DNA of 20,392 nt from Halanaerobiales bacterium (GTDB taxonomy: Bacteria; Bacillota_F; Halanaerobiia; DY22613), in assembly GCA_023128035.1 (NCBI GenBank), contig JAGMES010000076.1:1-20392 (forward strand), written 5' to 3'. Below the pieces are notes generated by a model. That model was not told where the DNA came from. It was given only the letters and a program-made list of their open reading frames with translations, and did not search any database. The translations under genes and the position numbers were made by a program. This document shows, one piece after another, positions 1 through 8,224 of the stretch (position 1 is its first letter; every line of letters begins with the position of its first letter).

Positions 1-1
1 T

Positions 2-380
2 ACCACAAAGAATCAACATATGGCTTTTGAAGGCAACAAAACGTTACTTTTTGTGGGCTAATCATATTGTAGCAATAAGTATTTTTTTTGCCCTGGCTCT
101 CCGACAACAGTGTACAAATTTGAATACTATTTTATTAGATGATCCAGTACAGAGTATGGATGATATAAATATTATAGCCTTTATTGATGTTTTAAGAAGC
201 TTTGTTGGTGAAGGGGTTATTAGTAAGTTAAAGAAACAGATTATATTATCTACCCATGATGATAAAATTTATCGTTTGATGTCTAAGAAATTTAGATTTT
301 TGAATGTAGTTTCATATAAATTTGTGGATTATAATAGTCGAGGGCCAAAGTTTAAGACTTCTTTGAAAATTAGTGATTAA
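2..380 (+). pseudogene. C-terminal fragment of an SMC/Rad50-like ABC ATPase, frameshifted
   Basis: This is the end of a chromosome-maintenance or defence-type ATPase that enters from the left edge. The Walker B motif with its acidic pair is at about 150 (TILLDDPVQSMDD), followed by the D-loop and the H-switch (ILSTHDD, about 243). The order matches SMC/RecF/Rad50-type nucleotide-binding domains. The 354-nt reading frame opens with TTG at 27, but residues that fit the family continue upstream only in another frame (2-58, ending TLLFVG then TAA). The ABC signature, expected just before AISIFFALALR, is destroyed at this frame change. No complete ATPase can be made from the visible part. Defence function is inferred only from the surrounding remnants. 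Confidence 0.7.
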
Positions 381-383
381 TTA

Positions 384-410
384 AGCCTCTTCACTATATT
401 GTGTGGATTT
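384..410 (+). repeat. Possible left terminal repeat of the ISL3-type element
   Basis: The segment starting GCCTCTTCACTATATTG resembles the GGCTCTTC-type ends I recall for ISL3-family elements and lies about 110 bases before the transposase start at 497. No matching inverted copy was found downstream, as expected if the right end of the element is lost. Confidence 0.35.
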
Positions 411-496
411 CTAGATATATTTGTATATAACCATTCGTTTTTATCTCTAATTATGGTATACTTTTCTATAGCATAACTAAAAGGGGTGTATCATCA

Positions 497-1161
497 ATGT
501 TTAATAATTATGATTTGTTCACACAAGCCTTAGGTTTAAAGATCCATGGAAAGTAGATAAGGTTCAATTTGATCTGGAAAAGAGACAACTTGATATATAT
601 GTTTTACATAAACGCGGAAGCAAAATACCATGCCCGGATTGCAGGAAAAATTGTAGTATTCATGATACAAAAGAACGAACATGGAGGCATTTAAACTTTT
701 TTCAATTTCATGCTTATATCCATTGTAAAGTACCTAGAACAAAGTGTGAGAAGCATGGGGTATTACAAGTAGAGGTACCCTGGTCCATACCAGGGTCAGG
801 TTTTACTTTGTTATTTGATGCCTTTATTATGGAACTTGCCACTATTATGCCTATTAATTCAATTGCCAAACTAATTAGAAAACATGATACAAGGATATGG
901 AGAGTAGTAAATCATTACGTGGAGGAAGCGAGAGAGAAAGAAGATTATAGTGAAGTAAAAAGTACTGGTATTGATGAAACTTCTAGTAAACGAGGTCATA
1001 ACTATAGAACTGTTTTTGTTGATCTTGAAGAATCAAAAGTTCATCATAGTACCGTTGTAAGAACAAGTAGAGCAACCGCAAATGGGTGGGAAAAATTTTT
1101 CTTTTCCTTTTCGAACATATTCAAGTATAAAATTTGTAAAATGTGTTATACTAATCATTGA
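497..1161 (+). pseudogene. ISL3-family transposase, frameshifted and truncated
   Basis: The start at 497 is preceded by AAGGGG and reads MFNNYDLFTQALGLK. A frame change near 530-541 is needed before the protein continues (DPWKVDKVQFDLEKRQ). It then stays open through an N-terminal zinc-binding cluster (CPDC at about 628, then two further Cys and a His at about 727-760), a helix-turn-helix segment, and the start of the DDE domain (GIDETS at about 967, the first catalytic Asp). Similarity to ISL3 transposases stops near 1050. The last 35 or so codons up to 1161 look like unrelated sequence. Family members are about 400 aa or more, so over half of the catalytic domain is missing and the element cannot move itself. 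Confidence 0.8.
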
Positions 1162-1170
1162 GTTTGAAGG

Positions 1171-1220
1171 TGAGGAAAAGTGTGGACCGGCCCAATCCGG
1201 TTTGCTTTTCCTCATTTTTT
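1171..1220 (+). terminator. Rho-independent terminator behind the ISL3 remnant
   Basis: A ten-base outer stem (TGAGGAAAAG at 1171-1180 with CTTTTCCTCA at 1205-1214) encloses a second small stem (ACCGG/CCGGT). Six T follow at 1215-1220. The right half of this site recurs at 8788-8823. Confidence 0.65.
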
Positions 1221-1336
1221 ATTTTGGGTAAGAAACTAATGATAGTAATTCAGGGATGAAGTGATTTTATATATTAAAAATTGATTTATTTGGGATAAGA
1301 AGGTTAAACAGGGATAAGTTATTTTGATTAAAAAGT

Positions 1337-1621
1337 GTGGATTTACGATGGGTTACTTTGAGTTTTAACATCATATGTGATGAATGGGGATACATTCCAC
1401 TAGATAAAGAAGGTGCACAATTACTATTTCAGGTTATTGCAGAGTGCTATGAAAGAAGAAGTTTAATAATCACTACAAACCTTGAATTTAGTAAGTGGGT
1501 CAACATATTTTATGATGAGAGAATGACGAATGCAATAATTGATAGACTTATACATCATAGTAAACTTTTGATGTTTACTGGTGAGAGTTAGCGTTTAAAA
1601 TACTCCTCCATTAAATGTTAA
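1337..1621 (+). pseudogene. istB: IS21-family helper ATPase (IstB) C-terminal fragment
   Basis: This is the C-terminal half of the IS21 transposition helper ATPase, which activates the partner transposase IstA. The fragment begins at about 1367 with Walker B (IICDEWGYIPLD) and continues with EGAQLLFQVIAE and the sensor region SLIITTNLEFSKW. Walker A and the N-terminus are absent. The frame stops at TAG (1589-1591), where the family has Tyr (GESYRLK). After it the same frame continues as RLKYSSIKC to TAA at 1619-1621, so the TAG is a nonsense mutation. The leading codons 1337-1366 belong to the surrounding duplicated segment, not to istB. Confidence 0.85.
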
Positions 1622-1677
1622 TTATGTAAGTAGGGTTTAAGTGAGGGCGCTGGAAAAAAACTGTGCCACATGCGTGA

Positions 1678-1923
1678 TTTTTTACTTGCCAAACTCAAAT
1701 TATTGACATAAAGACAGAGTCGGAAGGGATGTTTTCTCCAGATGTTAACTTAACACCAAAGGAATGGAGAGATATAAAAAATAAGATTTTGATAAAGCTA
1801 AAAAGTGTTAAACCATTTGATAGCTTAAGCTTAGATGATTTTATAGTTGCAAGCACTAGAAATGTTTTATCGAATGCAATTAGTAAATCACAATATCATT
1901 TTGGATATATAAAGAAGAAGTAA
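1678..1923 (+). CDS. Unrecognised ORF fragment (64-80 aa)
   Basis: The frame is open from 1678. The first ATG is at 1729, with GGAAGGG touching the start codon, too close for a normal ribosome site. The product is hydrophilic and mostly helical in composition (PKEWRDIKNKILIKL; LDDFIVASTRNVLSNAISKS) with a basic tail. It has no signal peptide, membrane segment or motif I recognise. Because it lies just after the IS21 fragment and the open frame extends upstream of the ATG, it is probably the 3' end of a gene whose front part was lost. It could also be a chance ORF. Confidence 0.35.
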   Translation, partial: FFTCQTQIIDIKTESEGMFSPDVNLTPKEWRDIKNKILIKLKSVKPFDSLSLDDFIVASTRNVLSNAISKSQYHFGYIKKK

Positions 1924-1974
1924 TTAATAAAGATAAGTGGATAAAAAGTAGCTTTAATAAATGATACTCAGTAA

Positions 1975-2096
1975 TGAAACTGTTTTACCTAGGCAATATA
2001 AATTGTTAAAAAACGGGAGAAGAGTATCCATAACTGGTCATATGCATTTAACCAAGTGGTAATATTATACGAGACTGTATATGAAAATTTTGGATA
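1975..2096 (+). pseudogene. IS256-like transposase C-terminal remnant
   Basis: Two frames joined near 1998-2010 give KLFYLGNIN followed by IVKKREKSIHNWSYAFNQVV. This resembles the C-terminal tail of IS256-family (Mutator-type) transposases, where a Trp/Asn-rich NW motif precedes the final helix. The remnant ends at TAA in 2094-2096. Only about 40 residues survive, so the family call is tentative. Confidence 0.4.
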
Positions 2097-2114
2097 AAAA
2101 TAAGTACCTTTTTC

Positions 2115-2144
2115 TTGACGAATCCGTAGTAGTTGTACTATACT
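2115..2144 (+). promoter_or_regulatory. Promoter-like sequence
   Basis: TTGACG (2115-2120) is followed after 18 bases by TATACT (2139-2144). The next downstream signal is the hairpin at 2221, so it could drive a transcript of about 100 bases. No gene is obvious in that interval. Confidence 0.35.
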
Positions 2145-2176
2145 AGATATATAGATGCAGATAGTGTCTATGTAAT

Positions 2177-2351
2177 AAAATCAGGTTATTCTCTACCAAT
2201 AAGTGAGAAACTGTAAAATTAACTAAGGTAAAGATTAAATCTTTACCTTAGTTTTATTGCACTCTGGATATAGTAATATTCCAGATATAATCATAGTAGG
2301 ATGTTGGGGTTATACCAGACGGAAATTTTATGAAGCTTTGAGTGCAATATA
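2177..2351 (+). repeat. Duplicated block, copy 1, IS66-side segment
   Basis: This closely matches 8983-9158 and includes the hairpin and the IS66 remnant. It is part of a longer collinear duplication: 1193-1370, 2177-2351 and 2529-2764 correspond to 8788-8965, 8983-9158 and 9224-9470. Copy 1 carries about 800 extra bases (1371-2176) that hold the IS21 and IS256-like remnants. Confidence 0.8.
2221..2258 (+). terminator. Perfect 15-bp hairpin, terminator-like
   Basis: AACTAAGGTAAAGAT (2221-2235) pairs perfectly with 2239-2253 across a TAA loop and is followed by a short T-rich run. The second copy at 9027-9059 keeps the hairpin, with changes that turn pairs into G-U wobbles on the left arm. 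It probably came with the IS66-side sequence. Confidence 0.55.
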
Positions 2352-2379
2352 TCATAGAACTCATTTTATTTTAAGGTGA
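2266..2379 (+). pseudogene. IS66 transposase (TnpC) fragment, copy 1
   Basis: A 37-codon stretch reads VGCWGYTRRKFYEALSA. This matches the conserved VGCWAHARRKF motif of IS66-family TnpC proteins, whose Cys and His residues lie in the catalytic-domain region. In this copy the AHA is altered to GYT. There is no start codon and the match ends at a stop at 2377-2379. The better-preserved twin is at 9072-9194. Confidence 0.75.
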
Positions 2380-2483
2380 GGGCTATTTGACGCTTACAGA
2401 TATATAAGTCTATTATAAGTTCCTAAATATATTGCAATATTAGTTTGATAAAGATATAATTATGTATGATAAACGTTAGTATA

Positions 2484-2636
2484 ACTGGTCTTTGTAAAGT
2501 TGTAACCGTTGAAGGTGAAGATTGAATAAAGGAACAAGATTATTCTTTAAACTCTGGAAGATATGTTGGAGTAGTTATTGAGGATGCTGGATTAACAGAG
2601 GAAGAATTTGAAAGTAATTTTTTCAAAGAAAATTAG
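2484..2636 (+). pseudogene. hsdM: Type I restriction-modification methyltransferase (HsdM) C-terminal fragment
   Basis: The frame reads GLCKVVTVEG, is interrupted by TGA at 2523-2525, then gives KEQDYSLNSGRYVGVVIED and a tail rich in Glu/Phe ending at TAG 2634-2636. The (D/N)xSLNxGRYVG motif is characteristic of the C-terminus of HsdM, the N6-adenine methylase subunit of Type I systems. The catalytic domain is missing. The 1014-aa ORF begins 40 bases after the stop, the spacing of a normal operon neighbour. In the duplicate at 9224 the same HsdM tail precedes the same ORF start, so this gene order predates the duplication. Confidence 0.75.
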
Positions 2637-2676
2637 ATATAGAACAAGTGATACTACAAGTAAAGGAATGAAAATT

Positions 2677-5600
2677 ATGGACGAATATATTAAGGTGCCG
2701 AATTGGTTGAATTTAATTGAGCGATTTGAAAGTGAGTATATTAATGATGTTCAAATTGATGATGGATTTATTGATATTGCATATTTATGGAGTTTTTATA
2801 AAAGTAATAGAAGTTTATTCAGAACATTTGTCGATGAATTAGCTTTAAGAGGATTTGAATTTGTTTCAGAAAAAGCGAATAATATGTTACCAAAAACAAA
2901 ATATAGAGGTTTTGAACCATATATTTATATTTCTAAGAACGATAATATTCATAGAAATATTGATTTTGAGAAACTTGGAATTGCTGATTTTCTGATTAGA
3001 TTCAAAGTTTCGAGTGACATGTTTTTCAACTATGTTCCAATAAGAGGATTTATATATTTAAATCCGAATCTTACAGAGGATATATGTTTACATGAATTTA
3101 AAAAAGCGGGATTTGATATAATCACAAATTTTAAAGGTGCACATAAATTTTCTTTTGGCGAAATTGACATCAGAAAGAATAATGATTCAACTAATATGAT
3201 GTTAGGCGAAATTGAAAATAAAATACTTGAAGTTAGAAATAATACTAAAATTGAATATATATTTAGGGATAATAGATTTAATAAATTTTTATCTTTATGT
3301 AAAAAAGCAGGTATTGATAATGTTTATGAAATTAAAAAGAATCATATTAATCAATATGTTAAAATGAAGAATTCACGAAGTAAGATTGCTGATGAGATAC
3401 GAGAAAAAGTAGAACATTATCACAAGTATTTAGATAAATTTTGTAAAAAGAAAATTACTATTCGTGATCAGGTTTTAAAAATATATGGAGCAATAAATGT
3501 AAAAAAAATATTATCATCTTATGAAAAAATGTTTTTAGTGCTTAACATTGAAAAAATTATTGATCTAAATAATTTTGAATTTGGAGCTTTAATGGATAAT
3601 GGATTTGATATGAAAGATATAATAGACATTCAAGATAAACTGATGGCATTAAAAACATTAGATGAAAAAATCGATGAAATAAAATTAGATCAGAGAAGTT
3701 ATAAGTGCTTATATTATAGATATAATGAAGGCCTAACATTCGACGAAATTAGGGAAAAAATAGGTGAGAATAGAGTAGTATCAAAACAAAGAATAAGACA
3801 AATAATTGAGAAAGCAGTAAGAAGAATAAATGTGAATCTAATCAATAGTGGCTTTTTAAAATACTTAAAAATTTTGACATCTAACGAAATTTGTATTTCA
3901 TATTCAAAATTTAGTTCTTATATAAATGAAGAGCATGAATTCTTTTTGAGAATTTGTGAACAACAAAAATGTCTATTATTTGATTATTTTGAACCCTTAG
4001 AAGTATTTTTTATTTGTAAAGGTGAAGAATTCAGAAGAAATTTAGAAAAAATTATTACTGGAATGCCACAAGTGTTTAATTTAATTGATTATCTTGATAT
4101 TTTTAGACAACTGTTTGAACAGTATCAAATAGAAAATATTGATCTAGAAAAAATTGAAAATATGTTAGACAAATATGGGTTATCCAAGTATGGAGATTTT
4201 TTTTCAATAAAGAAGTTAACTTTAGTACAAATTTTAGAGATTATTTTTAAAAATTATATAACTGGACCACTTAAATTTGATGAGCAAGGCTATGAAAAAT
4301 GTAAAAAAATATCTAAAGAAATTTTAAATTACCCAATTAATAGTAGTTTGAGGGCGTTAGATGGAAGATTGAGAGATGTTGAAAATGTTATTTTAGTAAA
4401 TCCCAAAACGTTTCAACATATTAGTACAATAGAATATAGTATTGAATCATTAGAGCTTGCTCACAATCTAATAGAGAAACAAAGAGGAGAACGTGAAGAG
4501 ATAAATATAGATGAGATTTTTAATCCACTTAGAGATGAGTTGAAAAAAGGTGGAATATATTCGAAGTATGTATTATATTCTCTTATGCAAAAACATTATG
4601 AAGATGAATATGATATTGGTAAAGGAAGAACTTTGAATATTTATTTTAGTAAAGAAAAACAAAAAGTTACAATTACTGAGCAACTTGAAAAATATCTAGA
4701 ATTACATGGAGGTATTGCTTCTAAAGAGAAAATACAGCAACATTTTAATTGGAATAGAAAAAGAGTAAACAATGCAGTGATTAATCAGCCAATTTTTGTA
4801 TCCCTAGGTGAAACTATGATTAAATTAGTTAAAAAGTTTGAAATAACGGAGATTCAAAAAAAACAACTTGATGATTTAGTAGAAAAAAAGTTGAGACAAG
4901 GGTATTTTACTACACCAAATATGTTAGATGATATGCGGTATGATTTGGAACTTAATAATATACTTTTAGCAAACGAGATAGATACGACAATACATTTATC
5001 ACATTTTCTTAAAAATATCTACAAAAATCTAGTTGGACATAATCTTGTTTTATTTGATAGAAAACAAAAATATAGAACTGTTGAGGAAATTGTTATTGAT
5101 AGGTTTACAGATAAGACAAGTAAAAGGGAAATAATAGAGTTTTACTTAAAATTTAGTTATCCGGAAACCTCTGCTCTAACTCAATTTTATAATTTACTTA
5201 AAAAGGAAATTTTTATAGAAATCTCTCACAATGAAGTAATATTAAAGAATAAAATGAATATTGAGGATAGAGTTGTACAAGCAGTTTTTAATTATATTCA
5301 GCCATATTTTGAAGGTAAAGAATATTTATCATTAAATTCTTTGTATGGATATCAAAATAAATTACCAAAAATAAACTTTAAATGGAATCCATTTATTTTA
5401 AAATATGCATTAGAAAAATGTGGATACAGAGCAATTAAAAAACTTTATAGTGATATTCGATTTGAGAAAATAATAATGGTAAGGTGTGATAGTGATATAC
5501 AAACGTTTGAGGAATTGATTTATTATATATTAGTTAATGAATATAAAGGAAATTGGCAGGAAACTAAATTTCATGAGTTTTTAGCAGAAAAGAAAGTTAT

Positions 5601-5721
5601 TTCATTTATAGAAAGCAAATATAGTAAAAAACTACCATATGAAATTAGAAATTCAAAGCTATTAAAGATTAACGAAATTGGAAGAATTGAATTGGTAGGT
5701 GACAAAAATAAGGTTAAATGA
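2677..5721 (+). CDS. Large protein with sigma-70 region-4-like helix-turn-helix, function unknown (1014 aa)
   Basis: I do not recognise the whole protein. The clearest element, at about residues 329-385, resembles sigma-factor region 4: a scaffold LDQRSYKCLYYRYNEG, then LTFDEI, then a recognition helix SKQRIRQIIEKAVRRI. No sigma region 2 is visible, so a true sigma factor is unlikely. Further basic helical stretches at about 665-715 (GGIASKEKIQQHFNW) and 820-860 look like winged-helix units. No signal peptide, membrane segment, P-loop or nuclease motif was seen. The frame is open from a TTG at 2608, but that codon lies inside the hsdM remnant. ATG 2677 is preferred because AAAGGA sits nine bases upstream. 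Base composition is very AT-rich. It is the only long intact ORF in the left half of the island and follows hsdM, which suggests a DNA-binding role in a defence module (inference). Confidence 0.7.
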   Translation: MDEYIKVPNWLNLIERFESEYINDVQIDDGFIDIAYLWSFYKSNRSLFRTFVDELALRGFEFVSEKANNMLPKTKYRGFEPYIYISKNDNIHRNIDFEKLGIADFLIRFKVSSDMFFNYVPIRGFIYLNPNLTEDICLHEFKKAGFDIITNFKGAHKFSFGEIDIRKNNDSTNMMLGEIENKILEVRNNTKIEYIFRDNRFNKFLSLCKKAGIDNVYEIKKNHINQYVKMKNSRSKIADEIREKVEHYHKYLDKFCKKKITIRDQVLKIYGAINVKKILSSYEKMFLVLNIEKIIDLNNFEFGALMDNGFDMKDIIDIQDKLMALKTLDEKIDEIKLDQRSYKCLYYRYNEGLTFDEIREKIGENRVVSKQRIRQIIEKAVRRINVNLINSGFLKYLKILTSNEICISYSKFSSYINEEHEFFLRICEQQKCLLFDYFEPLEVFFICKGEEFRRNLEKIITGMPQVFNLIDYLDIFRQLFEQYQIENIDLEKIENMLDKYGLSKYGDFFSIKKLTLVQILEIIFKNYITGPLKFDEQGYEKCKKISKEILNYPINSSLRALDGRLRDVENVILVNPKTFQHISTIEYSIESLELAHNLIEKQRGEREEINIDEIFNPLRDELKKGGIYSKYVLYSLMQKHYEDEYDIGKGRTLNIYFSKEKQKVTITEQLEKYLELHGGIASKEKIQQHFNWNRKRVNNAVINQPIFVSLGETMIKLVKKFEITEIQKKQLDDLVEKKLRQGYFTTPNMLDDMRYDLELNNILLANEIDTTIHLSHFLKNIYKNLVGHNLVLFDRKQKYRTVEEIVIDRFTDKTSKREIIEFYLKFSYPETSALTQFYNLLKKEIFIEISHNEVILKNKMNIEDRVVQAVFNYIQPYFEGKEYLSLNSLYGYQNKLPKINFKWNPFILKYALEKCGYRAIKKLYSDIRFEKIIMVRCDSDIQTFEELIYYILVNEYKGNWQETKFHEFLAEKKVISFIESKYSKKLPYEIRNSKLLKINEIGRIELVGDKNKVK

Positions 5722-5857
5722 GGATTGTAGGAATGAATAATGATTAAAAAGATGTTTACTAAAGGAGAAATAGAATTTTTTTCACAAATAAGTATGTGAA
5801 AAATGTTAGTGGTAAGGTGAGTTGTTAGATGAAGAAGGTCAAGATGTTATTTGGAAA
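5722..5857. other. Intergenic stretch, no supported gene
   Basis: It contains short ORFs with many stops between the large ORF and the regulatory repeats at 5861. A 41-codon ATG frame from 5829 runs through the operator and is judged to be chance. Confidence 0.4.
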
Positions 5858-5860
5858 TTG

Positions 5861-5913
5861 CCACAAAATCGCCACATTTATACCACATTGCATACAAAAA
5901 AATATGGTAAGAT
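5861..5913 (+). promoter_or_regulatory. Three 11-bp direct repeats and -10 box before the response regulator gene
   Basis: CCACA occurs at 5861, 5872 and 5883, exactly 11 bases apart, and each unit is followed by an A/T-rich half turn. A -10-like TAAGAT starts at 5908, 47 bases after the first repeat. The expected -35 position overlaps the third repeat and has no consensus, which is typical of activator-dependent promoters bound by OmpR-family regulators. The same layout recurs at 8010-8062. Autoregulation by the adjacent response regulator is inferred. Confidence 0.65.
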
Positions 5914-5950
5914 TTGATTTTAGGAAGGAGAGATTTTTATTAAAGGAAAC

Positions 5951-6598
5951 TTGATTTATATTGCGGATTATGATAAAAATGTTTGTGACTTATTGAAAAG
6001 TCAATTTGTAAGCGAGAATTACTCAGTTGAAGCATTTTATGATGCCAACAGCTTGTTAGTGAAATTTTCACAAGAGCCATGCGATCTTGTTATTACAGGT
6101 ATCATGATGCCTAACATATCAGGTTATGAGTTGTGTAGAGAGATTAGAAAAGTTAGTGACATACCAATTATTATGATTTCGGCAAAAGATGAAGAAATTG
6201 ATAGAATTCTTGGTTTAGAGCTTGGGAGTGATGATTATATTTCCAAGCCTTTTAGTCTGAGAGAAATATCCTTAAAAGTTAGAAACATGTTGCGTAGAGC
6301 AAAGAATAGTTCTATATCAAATACGGAAAAAAGGTTGATTTCTAAAGACCTTGAGATCATAAAAGCAAACAGAATGATTCTTATACATGGAGAAGAGTTC
6401 AAAACAACTACAAAAGAATACGATTTACTTGAATTATTAATTGAGAATAAGAACCAGGCTTTTTCTAGAGAAATGATTGTTAAAAAAGTGTGGCGCTATG
6501 ATTATTTTGGGGACACAAGGCAAGTTGATCACCTTATAAAAAGATCAAGGAAGAAAATGCTTTTAGCAGAAGCAGAATGTAAAATTGAGACCATATGA
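5951..6598 (+). pseudogene. OmpR-family response regulator, phospho-site lost and C-terminus truncated
   Basis: This was a DNA-binding transcription regulator of a two-component system. The TTG start at 5951 has AAAGGA just upstream. Receiver domain residues 1-115: the acidic pocket is partly kept (D6, D8), as are the switch Ser77 and Lys99 (YISKPF), but the phospho-acceptor position 50 is Gly (VITGIMMP, codon GGT at 6098), one base from Asp. The winged-helix domain (about 125-215) has the usual TKEYDLLELL and RQVDHLIKRSRKKM motifs. The frame stops at TGA 6596-6598. Downstream the same frame reads GYGYKVSD to TAG at 6623-6625. The family has (R)GxGY here, so TGA probably came from CGA. It could still bind DNA weakly, but phosphorylation control should be lost. 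The kinase gene starts right behind it. Confidence 0.85.
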
Positions 6599-6626
6599 GG
6601 ATATGGTTATAAGGTGAGTGATTAGT

Positions 6627-7998
6627 ATGAAAATCGGAAGAAAACTAATGTTATCAAATTTTCTAATTACTTCTATTGCTATGATTATACTATCTTTTAT
6701 CATCTCGACGATTGTAAGTGATTATATTGAGGATGGCATTGCAAGGGAAATTATTGAGGACAATAGGAATTTAGTAGAAATGCTTTCATCAAGAAGGTTT
6801 TTAAAATATGAAATTGGTAATATTTCAGTAGACCTAGATTATTTAAGGAGAATTCAAGATTTGCCAGTGATGACTGTTGTTTTTGATATGAGTAAAAATC
6901 CGAAACTGATCAATATCTCAACAAGAATTTCAAAAGAAATCTTATCTGATAATGAACTTGAAAATATGTATAGCCAAAGCACAGGGCAAGTTTATGATAT
7001 TAAAATTATGAACAAGTCTTTTCTAGCGTATAATGAATCAGTTCAAGTGAGCCTAGAAGGAGTGGAGTTTACTTTTTTAGTTTCAACTTTAATATCCAAT
7101 GAAAATGTTAAAACTATTGTAAATCAAATCGTTTATGTTTTGATTATTGCCATTGCAATTATTAGTATTTTAATAGTACTAATAAACAGGTCTTCTGAGC
7201 GAATGATAACTTGTCCAATAGATATACTAGTTAAGACAACAGAAAATTTTGCGTTAAAGCACTTTGATGACAAAGCCGTTTTGCATACTGGTGATGAATT
7301 CGAAATATTAGCTACTGCAATTAATAACATGGCTGAAAGCTTGAAAAAACAAGATGTTGAGCAAAAAAGTTTTATGAAAATATTTCACACGAATTAAAAA
7401 CGCCTTTAACTGTCATTAGTGGATATGCACAAGGAATTAAAAACAATATTATTACGGATAATGTTAAGGCTTTTGATATTATCATAGATGAATGTAATCG
7501 CTTAAAAAAGCAACTTGAGAATATCATTTACTTGAGCAAACTAGACACAGTTAAAGAATCTTTTAAATTTCAACAAGTCAGTATTAATGAAATTATTACT
7601 AATGCTCTTAATAAACTCGATAGTCTTATCATCATTAATGATATTGATATTTTTTTGAATCAGTAGAGGATTTTTATCTATATGTAGATGAAGAAAAAGT
7701 TACTAGAGCATTTATTAATATTTTATCAAATTGTATCAAATACACGAAAGATTCCATTTGTATCAATATTGAAGAACTAGGAAAATGCATAAAAGTCGAA
7801 GTATCAGATAATGGGAATGGTTTTAGTGAATTATTATTGGAAGATCCATTTAGTCGGGTGGTAATTGGTGAAAAAGATGGATCAGGAATTGGATTATCAA
7901 TTATTAAAAAAGTCATCGATGGACATAACGGAAAGATTACTTTGCGAAACAAGGTAGAAGGTGGCGCAATCTTTATTATTCAACTTCCAAGTGAGTGA
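6627..7998 (+). pseudogene. Sensor histidine kinase, broken by two frameshifts
   Basis: This was the membrane kinase partner of the regulator just upstream. ATG 6627 follows AAGGTGA by nine bases; an in-frame GTG at 6618 is less likely. Layout: TM1 (about residues 9-32), an extracytoplasmic domain of about 125 residues, TM2 (about 169-187), a HAMP-like linker, then the H-box SHELKTPLTVISGYA (catalytic His codon 7388), N-box (NILSNCIKYT), G1 (SDNGNGF) and G2 (GSGIGLSIIKK), ending at TGA 7996-7998. The first frame stops at 7395-7397; one T is missing in the T-run 7370-7373, just before the H-box. A second missing T in the run 7650-7656 leads to TAG 7664-7666. All kinase motifs are intact once the frames are joined, so the loss is recent, or these are homopolymer sequencing errors. 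Confidence 0.88.
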
Positions 7999-8009
7999 TT
8001 TTAATGATG

Positions 8010-8062
8010 CCATAAACATGCCACATTTTGAACACTTTTAGTACCAATGTGTTTGCTACAAT
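8010..8062 (+). promoter_or_regulatory. Second operator/promoter matching the regulator's own
   Basis: CCATA at 8010, CCACA at 8021 and ACACT at 8032 form an 11-bp-spaced series. TACAAT starts at 8057, again exactly 47 bases from the first unit. Over the 33 bases of repeats, 22 positions agree with 5861-5893, including CCACATTT in the central unit. It lies between the kinase gene and the signal-peptide stub at 8112, marking that gene as the probable target of the regulator (inference). Confidence 0.6.
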
Positions 8063-8111
8063 TATTGTACATCAGCAGTGGTTGATGAATACAAATATGA
8101 GGGTGATATTA

Positions 8112-8189
8112 ATGAAGAAAGTATTAACTTTGGGATTGGCTATGATGCTTGTCGAAGAAAGAATTGTAGCTCAAGCAGAAGAAGATTAA
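8112..8189 (+). pseudogene. Stub of an exported protein (25 codons)
   Basis: The ATG is preceded by GAGGGTGAT. The product starts like a signal peptide (MKKVLTLGLAMMLV), but the hydrophobic core is cut by EERIV before an AQA-type cleavage site, and two stops follow (8187-8192). It may be an exported protein gene interrupted by small deletions, or a short peptide in its own right. The operator at 8010 suggests it was controlled by the neighbouring two-component system. The mature protein is not recognisable downstream. Confidence 0.45.
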
Positions 8190-8224
8190 TAATTTAATGA
8201 ATGGCTGTATATCATCTAGGTTGA

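Noticed and set aside
1033..1215. 60-codon minus-strand ORF opposite the ISL3 remnant
   Set aside because: It overlaps the transposase and the terminator hairpin and has no protein-like features.
2221..2258. Hairpin and its copy at 9027 as CRISPR-like repeats
   Set aside because: Only two copies 6.8 kb apart, both part of a longer duplication; no spacer array.
2677..5721. Large ORF as a genuine sigma factor
   Set aside because: Only a region-4-like helix-turn-helix is visible; no region 2 was seen, and 1014 aa is far longer than usual sigma factors.
5829..5954. Plus-strand frame starting MKKVKML
   Set aside because: It runs through the operator repeats, -10 box and ribosome site of the regulator gene and ends inside the regulator start; chance ORF.
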